A stretch of DNA of 64,000 bases from Xylophilus ampelinus (GTDB lineage: Bacteria; Pseudomonadota; Gammaproteobacteria; Burkholderiales; Burkholderiaceae_C). The translations under genes were made by a program, and so were the position numbers. Each line of letters opens with the position of its first letter. Position 1 is the first letter of the stretch. The notes below the pieces were generated by a model. The model was not told the DNA's origin and did no database searches. It was given only the letters and a program-made list of their open reading frames with translations. Shown here one piece after another: positions 15,977 through 22,799 of the stretch. Where the stretch lies: the NCBI RefSeq assembly GCF_003217575.1, contig NZ_QJTC01000014.1, forward strand, positions 1 through 64,000. Reading direction: 5' to 3'.

Positions 15977-16263
15977 AGCACGGCATCGAGCCAGACGCCG
16001 ATATGGGCCCCATCGTTACGCAGCAGGTGCCGGAGCGCATCGAGGGCTACATCGCGCTCGGCGTGGAAGAGGGCGCCGAGCTGGAGGTGGACGGCCGCGG
16101 CTTCACCGTGCCGGGCCACGAGCAGGGCTTCTTCACCGGCGGCACGCTGTTCGACAGGCTGACGCCCGGCCTGCGCATCTGCAGGGAAAAGATCTTCGGC
16201 CCGGTGCTGGCCTGCGTCCGCGTCAAGGACTTCGCCGAAGCGGTCGACCTGGTCAACGACGAC
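15973..16263 (+). pseudogene. mmsA: Internal fragment of CoA-acylating methylmalonate-semialdehyde dehydrogenase
   Basis: A stretch of about 95 codons without its own start encodes a piece characteristic of MmsA-type aldehyde dehydrogenases: DADMGPIVTQQVPERIEGYI, GVEEGAELEVDGRG, GHEQGFFTGGTLFDRLTP, then CREKIFGPVLACVRVKDF and EAVDLVND. These correspond to a region in the C-terminal third of the enzyme, before the hinge to the last segment. Both ends are missing: upstream it abuts the truncated ORF at 15976, downstream it runs into the 3' end of the convergent exonuclease gene. The catalytic Cys region is absent, so it cannot be functional. Confidence 0.8.
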
Positions 16264-16269
16264 GGCGTC

Positions 16270-16890
16270 TCAGCCGGCCCGCAGCGCGTTCTGCTCGTCG
16301 GCGGCCAGCGCCGCGTACACCCGGATCGCCGCGTACGCATCGTTGGCGGCGTAGACGACCTGCGATTCGGAGAGCTGCGGATTGGCCCAGTTGGTGGTCG
16401 CCACCTTCTTCGACTTGACGAAGCGCTGGCCGAAGAGGATGGCGGCGGCGGCCTTCACGCCCACCTCCTTGCGGTAGCCGCGCTCGCGGAACACCGTGTC
16501 CAGGTCCATCACCGCCTGCGGCTCCACGCCCAGCCGGTTGCGCAGTTGCCGCAAGTCGCCCGACAGTCCGAAGCCCACCTTGCGCACCGCGGGCGAGCGC
16601 AGCAGCGCGGCGGTGACCCGCAGGCAGTCGGAGTCGTGCAGCTGGAACACCCAGGCGGTCCGCAGGGTCGAGAACTGGGCCACGTGCGGGCCTTCCGACA
16701 CGTCGCCGCGGGCGAAGGTGGGCTTCGATTCGGTGTCGAAGCCCAGCACCTCGACGCCCATCAGCTCCGCATCGGCCGCGCGCGCCTGGGCCGAGGTGGA
16801 GACGACCCGGATGTCCGGCAGCGCCAGGCGGGTGAATTCGGGCAACGCGGCGATCGCGTCTTTTTCGGGGGCGAGCAGTCGGCCGTTCAT
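16270..16890 (-). CDS. 3'-5' exonuclease domain protein (DEDDy, RNase D-like)
   Basis: Product of 206 aa consisting essentially of one DnaQ-like DEDDy exonuclease domain. Exo I is visible as VLGFDTESKP (metal-binding D and E), Exo II as KVGFGLSGDLRQLRN (D), and Exo III as QVVYAANDAYAAIRVY (Y and D). There is no HRDC domain, so it is a short relative of RNase D/WRN-exonuclease rather than full RNase D. A nucleic-acid 3' trimming role is expected; the substrate is unknown. ATG at 16890 (MNGRLLAPEKD) is preferred, with another in-frame ATG at 16908. Its 3' end abuts the mmsA fragment. Divergent from the secreted protein gene at 16992. Confidence 0.82.
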   Translation of the reverse strand: MNGRLLAPEKDAIAALPEFTRLALPDIRVVSTSAQARAADAELMGVEVLGFDTESKPTFARGDVSEGPHVAQFSTLRTAWVFQLHDSDCLRVTAALLRSPAVRKVGFGLSGDLRQLRNRLGVEPQAVMDLDTVFRERGYRKEVGVKAAAAILFGQRFVKSKKVATTNWANPQLSESQVVYAANDAYAAIRVYAALAADEQNALRAG

Positions 16891-16991
16891 GGGGCGTGAA
16901 GGTACCACGCAGCCGCCCGGTTACAACGCGACGCGCACCGTGCCGCGGCGCTGCGCACAATCGCGCTTTTCATGCACCGAGGAGCCCCGCC

Positions 16992-17405
16992 ATGCACCGC
17001 ACCGTTTCCGCCTTCGTCCGCGCCACCACCACCGCCGCCACCTGCCTGGCGCTGGCCGCGCCGCTCGCCTTCGCCCAGGTGCCGGCCCTGCAGGGCCAGG
17101 GCGCGGTGCGCCATGTCTGCGGCGGCATCGGCTCGGACGAATCGACCGCGTTCCGCGCCGCGATGAAGGACCATCCGCTGTCGCTGCTGTTCGCCCGCGC
17201 CTCGGGCGACTACTTGGCCGACGTGCAGGTCGACGTGCAGGACGCGCAGGGCAAGTCGGTGCTGTCGACCAAGGCCGCCGGCCCGGTCTGCCTGGTCGAT
17301 CTGCCGAAGGGTAGCTATACGGTGCACGCCAGTGCCGGCAGCGGCCACAAGGTGCAGACGGTGACGGTCGACGGCACGCCGCGCTCCGCCGATTTCCGCT
17401 TCTGA
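16992..17405 (+). CDS. Secreted/periplasmic hypothetical protein, carboxypeptidase-regulatory-like fold
   Basis: Product of 137 aa with a clear Sec signal peptide (res 1-29, cleavage after LAFA). The mature part contains HVCGGIGSDESTAFRAAM, then a beta-rich domain: DVQVDVQDAQGKSV, GPVCLVDLPKGSYTVHA and KVQTVTVDG. The final pattern (LPKGSYTV...G...TVTVDG) is like small carboxypeptidase-regulatory/transthyretin-like domains. Two Cys residues could form a disulfide in the periplasm. GAGGAG (16978-16983) is a good ribosome-binding site. No function is known to me. Convergent with the glutathione peroxidase gene. Confidence 0.75.
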   Translation: MHRTVSAFVRATTTAATCLALAAPLAFAQVPALQGQGAVRHVCGGIGSDESTAFRAAMKDHPLSLLFARASGDYLADVQVDVQDAQGKSVLSTKAAGPVCLVDLPKGSYTVHASAGSGHKVQTVTVDGTPRSADFRF

Positions 17406-17432
17406 TCCCGCGGCGCTTCCGCGCCCCGGATC
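17404..17432. terminator. Hairpin between convergent genes
   Basis: GATCC...GGCGC-TTCC-GCGCC...GGATC: a two-part stem with a 4-nt loop, overlapping the stop codon of the upstream gene and reaching the stop of the convergent peroxidase gene. No U-tract follows, so its effect as an intrinsic terminator is uncertain; its symmetry would serve both directions. Confidence 0.4.
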
Positions 17433-17922
17433 AGGCGCCGGCGGCCAGCGCGGCCTCGATGTCGGGCGCGATGTTCTCGGGCTTGTCCATCGAACCGTAG
17501 CGCTTGAGCACCCGCCCGTCGCGGCCGACCAGGAACTTGGTGAAGTTCCACTTGATCGCCTTGCTGCCCAGCACGCCGGGCGCCTCGTCCTTCAACCAGA
17601 CGAAGAGCGGGTCGGCCCCGTCGCCGTTGACTTCGACCTTCTCCATCATCGGAAAATCGACCCCGTAGTTCTTCTGGCAGAACGCGCCGATCTCGGCATT
17701 GCTGCCCTTGTCCTGCGCGCCGAACTGGTTGCACGGAAACCCCAGCACCGCCAGCCCCTGCGCCGCATAGCGCTGGTGCAGCGCCTGCAGCCCGGCGAAC
17801 TGCGGCGTGAAGCCGCAGGCGCTCGCGGTGTTGACCACCAGCACCACCTGGCCCGCGTACTGCGCGAGGGGCACGGCACGGCCGTCGATGGACTGGGCCT
17901 GGAAGTCGGAGAGGGTGGTCAT
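17431..17922 (-). CDS. Glutathione peroxidase family protein
   Basis: Thioredoxin-fold thiol peroxidase of 163 aa that reduces hydrogen or organic peroxides. The peroxidatic cysteine is Cys36 in NTASACGFTPQF; the second signature GFPCNQFGAQD (res 61-71) contains the active-site Gln; KWNFTKFLV supplies the conserved Trp and Asn. It is the Cys (not selenocysteine) form common in bacteria (BtuE/Gpo-like), many of which use thioredoxin rather than glutathione. ATG at 17922 (MTTLSDF) fits the family start; the frame is open further upstream but without similarity. Monocistronic. Confidence 0.9.
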   Translation of the reverse strand: MTTLSDFQAQSIDGRAVPLAQYAGQVVLVVNTASACGFTPQFAGLQALHQRYAAQGLAVLGFPCNQFGAQDKGSNAEIGAFCQKNYGVDFPMMEKVEVNGDGADPLFVWLKDEAPGVLGSKAIKWNFTKFLVGRDGRVLKRYGSMDKPENIAPDIEAALAAGA

Positions 17923-17982
17923 GGCGGCGGGCTCGCGGTGGTGAAGGTGGGCCATGCTAGCGGGCGATGCGATGCCTCGGTG

Positions 17983-18017
17983 CCGAACGCGCGCGATGCG
18001 GCGTCTTCCGCGTTCGG
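17983..18017 (-). terminator. Inverted repeat downstream of the AAA ATPase gene
   Basis: CCGAACGCG (17983-17991) and CGCGTTCGG (18009-18017) form a perfect 9-bp stem with a 17-nt loop, about 30 nt past the ATPase stop codon. There is no U-tract. It may be a terminator or mRNA-stabilising hairpin. Confidence 0.3.
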
Positions 18018-18048
18018 ATACACGGCGCTGCGATGCCCGGCTACCCAC

Positions 18049-19233
18049 TCAATCGTCGTCCAGCAGCAGAAGGCCCTGCGGTGGGCTCGGAGGCCAGGCA
18101 CCGGTCGCCGATCGGACCTCGAACCAGCGGTGCATCGATGCATCTTCGAGCGCGTACTCGCCTCGTGCCGATTTCCACACCAGTGCGGGCGTGTGCTGGC
18201 GCAGTGCCTCCAGCGCCTTCTGCACCTGTGCCACGCTGACCGGGTGGCTGGCCTTTTCGCGGTAGAAGCGCAAGGCCTCGGCATCGTAGGGCCTGTAGCG
18301 GGATCCTTGTTCCAGCATGCGCCACAGCACCGCTTGCTCGGTCCGTTTGAGCCCGAGGTAGTCGGACCCCATCTGCGCTTCGTCCTGTGCTTGTTGTTGT
18401 CGCGCTGCGTCCAGCAAGGCCGGCTCGAAGCGTCCGGTCAAACCCATCAGAGGACTCAGCACCTGTCCCAGTGCCGCCATGAAGAACTGGGGACGAAAGC
18501 CGAAGCCTTCGAACGCCTGCTGCAACTGGCCTTTGTCCACCGGCCCCAGGTCGGTTCGTTGCGTTTCGACCAGGGTGGCCACATGCGCGATGAAGTCGGG
18601 CCCGAGCGGCGGCATGCGCTGTATCTGGGAGCCGTAGAAAGGAGCAGCGACCGTGTTGACCAGACGCAGAAGCTTGTCCCGGTCCGAGCCCGACATGACG
18701 AGCATCAGGTTCACGGCGCCGGGCTGGTTGAGTTGGTCGCGGGCCGATTTGAGCGCGGTCATCGCTGCCTCGCCCGCCTCGCTGGTGAGCGCGTGCTGCG
18801 CCTCGTCGATGATCAGCGCGACCGGCTTTCCCGCGCTTTCGTGCAGCAGGCGCAGTGCATCGGTCAAGGTCAGGCCATCGACCTTGCCGATCCTGCTGGT
18901 GTCGACCTCGAAGCCGCCCACTTTCACCTTGTCCACGCCGGCTTTCCTGGCAGAGCGCGCCACGATGCCCAACTGGGGTTCCAGGGCGCGGGCAATGGCT
19001 TCGGCGATCAGCCCGCCCGGGTCGCGTCGCGCATCTGCCCACAGGTCCACATAGACCACGACCGCGCCTGCTGCCTTCAGGGCGGGACGCAGGTCGCCTT
19101 GCAGAAAGGTCGATTTTCCGGTCCGGCGCGGCGCTGCGAGGAACAGGCCGTTGTGGGCGTCGCCCAGCAGCGCCTTTCCCTGCAGTGCCGCCACCAGTTC
19201 CTGTGCCAGAGCCGTGCGCTGAAAGGCGATCAT
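18049..19233 (-). CDS. Solo AAA-family ATPase with C-terminal winged-helix-like region
   Basis: Product of 394 aa. Walker A is APRRTGKS (res 34-41) and Walker B is ALIIDEAQHAL (139-149), with a sensor-like MLVMSGSDRD downstream. The C-terminal third (RTEQAVLWRML, VSVAQVQKALEAL, YALEDASMHRWFEV) resembles the winged-helix tail of archaeal-type/STAND-like P-loop ATPases. No recognisable enzymatic partner domain is fused, and the flanking genes (peroxidase; BCCT wreck) are unrelated, so it looks like an accessory gene. Function unknown; relatives occur in mobile and defence contexts, but I cannot assign one. It has its own AT-rich promoter region (19234-19300). Confidence 0.7.
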   Translation of the reverse strand: MIAFQRTALAQELVAALQGKALLGDAHNGLFLAAPRRTGKSTFLQGDLRPALKAAGAVVVYVDLWADARRDPGGLIAEAIARALEPQLGIVARSARKAGVDKVKVGGFEVDTSRIGKVDGLTLTDALRLLHESAGKPVALIIDEAQHALTSEAGEAAMTALKSARDQLNQPGAVNLMLVMSGSDRDKLLRLVNTVAAPFYGSQIQRMPPLGPDFIAHVATLVETQRTDLGPVDKGQLQQAFEGFGFRPQFFMAALGQVLSPLMGLTGRFEPALLDAARQQQAQDEAQMGSDYLGLKRTEQAVLWRMLEQGSRYRPYDAEALRFYREKASHPVSVAQVQKALEALRQHTPALVWKSARGEYALEDASMHRWFEVRSATGAWPPSPPQGLLLLDDD

Positions 19234-19300
19234 GGCGTTTACCCCAAATTATCCGAGACAGATATTTTATCCATTTCAAGATAAAAATAGATAATCGAGC
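19234..19300 (-). promoter_or_regulatory. AT-rich promoter region of the AAA ATPase gene
   Basis: The 65 bp upstream of the start are strikingly AT-rich within a GC-rich chromosome and contain three TTATC/GATAA boxes (for example GGATAATT, TGGATAAAAT, AGATAAT in the two orientations). TAAAAT on the minus strand is a plausible -10 element. The repeated GATAA boxes could be a protein-binding array. Confidence 0.4.
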
Positions 19301-19316
19301 GGAAAGGAGGTGCATC

Positions 19317-20201
19317 TCAGGCCGCGGGCTCGACCAGCGCGCGCATCTTCTTGCGCAGCGCCCTGTCGCGGCGCTGCTCGTCGCCCCAGTCCTGCCGCAC
19401 CGCCAGCAGCAGGGCCACCGCTGACCGCCGAGGTGATGAACATCGCGGTGGTCACCACGATGATCGCCGCCTGCGCGGTTGTGCCCACCGGCACGCCGAA
19501 CACCGGGTGCAGCCCGCCGTTGATCTGCGTCGCGCCCATGCCGAGCGAGGCCGCCACGCCGAACGCGGTGGCCACCGTGGCCAGCACGTTCACCACCGGC
19601 GACAGCCGCCACATGCCACGCCAGGGCAGCGATTCGGTGGCCGAGCTGACCAGCGCGGGCGCCTTGCGCCGGAACTGGAAGAACCCGATCGCCAGGCCCA
19701 CGATGCCGTAGATCGCCCACGGGTGCAGCCCCCAGTGGAAGAGGGCGTAGCGCATCGCCGCCGCCTCGGGCGTGCCGGCGGCGATGCCCGGCGGCGGCTT
19801 CAGGTAGTGCGAGATCGGTTCGGCCACACCCCAGAACACCAGCCCGATGCCCATGCCCGCGGCGAACAGCATCGCGACCAGGCGCCCACCGAGAATTCGG
19901 GCTCGTCGTCCTCGTCGCCCAGCTTCAGGTCGCCGTACCGGCTTGCCGCCAGGAACAGCGCCAGCAGCACCAGCCCCAGCACCACCCACAGGTAGAGCCA
20001 GCCGAAGTTGCGGGTGATCGACGCCAGCGCACCGCCGAAGAACCGGTCGAGCGCCGCCGGCGCCGCCAGGCCCCAGACCACCACCGTGGCGATGATGGCC
20101 ATCGAGGCAAGCAGAGGGCCGTGGCGATGGAGGAAGGGGGTGGGGGTGTCTGCGGGGGGGGCGTCGTCATGCGGGGGAGTATTGGGGCAGACGGCCGACA
20201 T
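19317..20201 (-). pseudogene. BCCT-family betaine/choline transporter, frameshifted and internally deleted
   Basis: The N-terminal part (from 20201) encodes the first TM helices of a BCCT transporter (ITRNFGWLYLWVVLGLVLL and SRYGDLKLGDEDDEPEFS). A one-base loss near 19880 then shifts the frame; the next frame continues with AMLFAAGMGIGLVFWGVAEP, PWAIYGIVGLAIGFFQFRR and MGATQINGGL to MFITSAVSG. Directly after this (about 19430) it jumps to a typical C-terminal tail (LLAVRQDWGDEQRRDRALRK) in a third frame. About 300 residues, including the substrate-binding helices, are missing. It is non-functional: one frameshift plus one large deletion. Confidence 0.85.
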
Positions 20202-20228
20202 CGGGTTTCCAGCCGTGATTTCAGAGGG

Positions 20229-20286
20229 GAAAAAAGGGCTGTAGCCGGCTTGTGGTTATGGCGGGTAGCTATCGATTTGGTAGCGC
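20229..20286 (+). repeat. Dispersed intergenic element, copy B
   Basis: A7 run, then GGGCTGTAGCCGGC, a variable GC arm and the 17-bp core GCTATCGATTTGGTAGC (20268-20284). It is the left member of a head-to-head pair with copy C (20655-20705). Confidence 0.7.
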
Positions 20287-20325
20287 GGGTTGGGGTGGGC
20301 CGGGCTCGCGCCGACGGCGTACTCT

Positions 20326-20604
20326 GCTCCGCGACTGTCCCCCGGCCTGCGGCCTCCTCCTTGATGTCGCTGCGCAGAGCACGCCATCGTCACGATCCCT
20401 GTCGGGTGCTTGATCGACGGTGATCAGGCGGGCGCCTGCTATGGGCTCTGCTTCCTTCGCAAGACGTCGATGCAGACACAGCGCCAGCGACCTGGGCCAG
20501 CCATTGATCCGACCCGCACGACGCGACGCTTCCAGGGCCGGGAGCGTCGGGTGACCCCCGCAGCGAAATAAAGGGGGAGGCCGCAGGCCGGAGGACATTC
20601 GCGG
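20326..20604. repeat. 49-bp imperfect inverted repeat block
   Basis: The left arm 20326-20375 begins CTCCGCGACTGTCCCCCGG and ends TCGCTGCGC; the right arm (20556-20604, read on the minus strand) begins CTCCGCGAATGTCCTCCGG and ends TCGCTGCGG. The arms differ at only about six positions. About 180 bp lie between them. The block is itself bracketed by element copies B and C in opposite orientation, giving a nested inverted structure in the 528-bp gene-less stretch 20202-20728. No coding potential is supported inside it. Confidence 0.65.
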
Positions 20605-20654
20605 AGGGGGTCACCCGGCGATCACGGACCCCGCACCCGCCAAGCCCCGACGAA

Positions 20655-20705
20655 AACAAAATCGCTACGAATTAAATAGCAAGAAGCCGGCACCCCACGC
20701 CGGCT
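20655..20705 (-). repeat. Dispersed intergenic element, copy C
   Basis: On the minus strand: CTGTAGCCGGCGTGGGGTGC, CGGCTTCTT and the 17-bp core, seen on the plus strand as GCTACGAATTAAATAGC (20664-20680). It is the inverted partner of copy B and lies immediately downstream of radA. Confidence 0.7.
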
Positions 20706-20728
20706 ACAGCCACCTAACGCCTATAAAC

Positions 20729-22144
20729 CTACTGCAACCGTCGCACCACGTCCATCGCCTCCTCCACCCGCTCGACAGGATGGATCTCCAGCCCCTCGAT
20801 CGGCTTCCTGGGCATGTTGGCCTTGGGCACCACCGCCACGGTGAAGCCCAACTTGGCGGCCTCGCGCAGCCGTTCCTGGCCGCGGGGCGCCGGCCGCACC
20901 TCGCCGGCCAATCCCACCTCGCCGAAGGCCAGGAAGCCCTTGGGCAGCGGCTTGCCGCGCAGGCTGCCGGTGATCGCGAACATCACCGCCAGGTCGGCCG
21001 CCGGCTCGGTGATCCGCACCCCGCCCACCGCGTTGACGAACACGTCCTGGTCCATGCAGGCCACGCCCGCGTGGCGGTGCAGCACCGCCAGCAGCATCGC
21101 CAGCCGGTCGCGGTCCAGGCCCACCGACAGGCGCCGCGGGCTGGGGCCGCCGGCATCGACCAGCGCCTGGATCTCCACCAGCATCGGCCGGGTGCCCTCC
21201 AGCGTCACCATCACGCAGCTGCCGGGCACCGGCTCGGTGTGCTGGCTGAGGAAGATCGCGCTGGGGTTGCTCACGCCCTTCAGGCCCTTCTCGGTCATCG
21301 CGAACACGCCGATCTCGTTGACCGCGCCGAAGCGGTTCTTGATCGCCCGCACCAGCCGGAAGCTGCTGTGCGTGTCGCCCTCGAAGTAGAGCACCGTGTC
21401 GACCATGTGCTCCAGCACCCGCGGACCGGCCAGCGAGCCGTCCTTGGTGACGTGGCCGACCAGCACGATCGCCACGCCGCTGGCCTTGGCCGCGCGGGTC
21501 AGGTGGGCCGCGCATTCGCGCACCTGCGCCACCGAGCCGGGGGCCGAAGTCAGCTGGTCTGAGTACACCGTCTGGATCGAATCGATCACCGCCACCGCCG
21601 GGCGCAGCTGGTCCAGCGTCGCCAAAATTTTCTCCAGCTGGATCTCGGCCAGCACCTGCACCTGGGAGCAGTCCAGCCCCAGCCGGCGCGCCCGCATCGC
21701 CACCTGCGCGCCGCTTTCCTCGCCGGTCACGTACAGGGTGTCGAGCCCGCCCGGGGCGGCACCGTCGCCCTCCAGCGGCCGGCGCGAGAGGGCGTCCAGC
21801 GCCTGCAGCAGCAGGGTCGACTTGCCGATGCCCGGGTCGCCGCCGATCAGCACCACGCCGCCCTCGACGATGCCGCCGCCCAGCACCCGGTCCAGCTCGT
21901 CCAGGCCGGTGGGCGTTCGGGCGAAATCGCTGGCCTCGATGTCGGCCAGCAGCGTCACCGACGCGGTCTGCGCCAGGGCCGCGAAGGCCGGCGTCGCCAG
22001 CCGGTTCTTGCCCGGCGGCACGGCGGCGGGCGCCACCGATTCCTCCAGCGTGTTCCAGGCGCCGCAGTGCGGGCATTTGCCGAGCCAGCGGGGGCTGGTG
22101 CCGCCGCAGGCGTTGCAGGTGTAGAGGGTCTTGTCCTTGGCCAT
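20729..22144 (-). CDS. radA: DNA repair protein RadA/Sms
   Basis: Hexameric RecA-like ATPase that promotes branch migration of recombination intermediates. The 471-aa product has the N-terminal zinc finger (Cys10, Cys13, Cys24, Cys27), Walker A GGDPGIGKST at about res 100-109, the RadA-specific KNRFGAVNEIGVF motif and a C-terminal Lon-protease-like domain (VFVNAVGGVRITEPAADLAV, LRGKPLPKGFLAFGEVGLAG), which is catalytically inactive in this family. Length is canonical. In related genomes radA commonly neighbours alr/lplT; here these are about 26 kb away, so the intervening DNA may be rearranged or inserted (inference). Confidence 0.95.
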   Translation of the reverse strand: MAKDKTLYTCNACGGTSPRWLGKCPHCGAWNTLEESVAPAAVPPGKNRLATPAFAALAQTASVTLLADIEASDFARTPTGLDELDRVLGGGIVEGGVVLIGGDPGIGKSTLLLQALDALSRRPLEGDGAAPGGLDTLYVTGEESGAQVAMRARRLGLDCSQVQVLAEIQLEKILATLDQLRPAVAVIDSIQTVYSDQLTSAPGSVAQVRECAAHLTRAAKASGVAIVLVGHVTKDGSLAGPRVLEHMVDTVLYFEGDTHSSFRLVRAIKNRFGAVNEIGVFAMTEKGLKGVSNPSAIFLSQHTEPVPGSCVMVTLEGTRPMLVEIQALVDAGGPSPRRLSVGLDRDRLAMLLAVLHRHAGVACMDQDVFVNAVGGVRITEPAADLAVMFAITGSLRGKPLPKGFLAFGEVGLAGEVRPAPRGQERLREAAKLGFTVAVVPKANMPRKPIEGLEIHPVERVEEAMDVVRRLQ

Positions 22145-22289
22145 GAGGAGGGCGACTATAGGCGGTCGCGGCGCCCGTCCGGCACGGCCCGCCGCATGCC
22201 CCGGCGGCGCGCGGGGTGGCCCGCTCGGGAGTGCCCCCCTGGGCCGGGCGACAACGTTTCGGCGGCGTCGGATCCGCCGAAGAGAAGCT

Positions 22290-22799
22290 CTAACCCCCCG
22301 CTGCCGCCTGCAACTCGGCGAGGGAGACGGCGCCGTCGCGGTTGCTGTCCACCCGGTCGAAATTGCGGGCCAGGTCGGGCAGCTGCTCGGCCTCGGTGCG
22401 GCTCAGGCGGCCGTCGTGGTCGGCATCGGCGCGGCTGAAGACGGTGGGCACGTCGGGCTTGCCGGCCACCGGCGCGGCGCGGGCCACCGCTGCGGGCTCC
22501 AGGCCAGGTTGCGCCGCGACCGACGGGGGCGTCATCGTGCTGGCGGAGCCTGGCGGCACGGCCATCGGGGCGGGCTGGCTGCGGGCGGTGGGGCTGCCCG
22601 ATGCGGGTGCCGTCACCGACAGCGGCATGTCGGCGCGGCCGTCGGGGCCCAGTTGCGCATGCGAGGCCAGGGCCACGCCCATCGCCAGCCCGGCGAAGAG
22701 CACCACGCTGCGGGCATCGAAGCCGGCGGGCAGTGCCTTGTGGGCGCGGCGAAGTGAGCAGGAGAGGGTGGCGGCGGTCGTCGTCGTCATTTGGTTCAT
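22290..22799 (-). CDS. Secreted EF-hand domain protein (alternative internal start)
   Basis: Starting at ATG 22799 (preceded by AAAGG, 6-nt gap), the frame gives 169 aa: basic n-region, hydrophobic segment VVLFAGLAMGVALASHA (signal peptide or anchor, about res 32-48), a Pro/Ala-rich linker, and two EF-hand loops, DADHDGRLSRTE (125-136) and DSNRDGAVSLAE (151-162), both with canonical Ca2+ ligands. This looks like a stand-alone periplasmic calcium-binding protein of a type common in Burkholderiales. It lies in frame at the end of the acyltransferase ORF; I favour a separate gene. Confidence 0.65.
   Translation of the reverse strand: MNQMTTTTAATLSCSLRRAHKALPAGFDARSVVLFAGLAMGVALASHAQLGPDGRADMPLSVTAPASGSPTARSQPAPMAVPPGSASTMTPPSVAAQPGLEPAAVARAAPVAGKPDVPTVFSRADADHDGRLSRTEAEQLPDLARNFDRVDSNRDGAVSLAELQAAAGG

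Noticed and set aside
20390-20659. 89-codon minus-strand ORF near radA
   Set aside because: It lies across the inverted-repeat block and translates repeat arms; no ribosome-binding site or domain.
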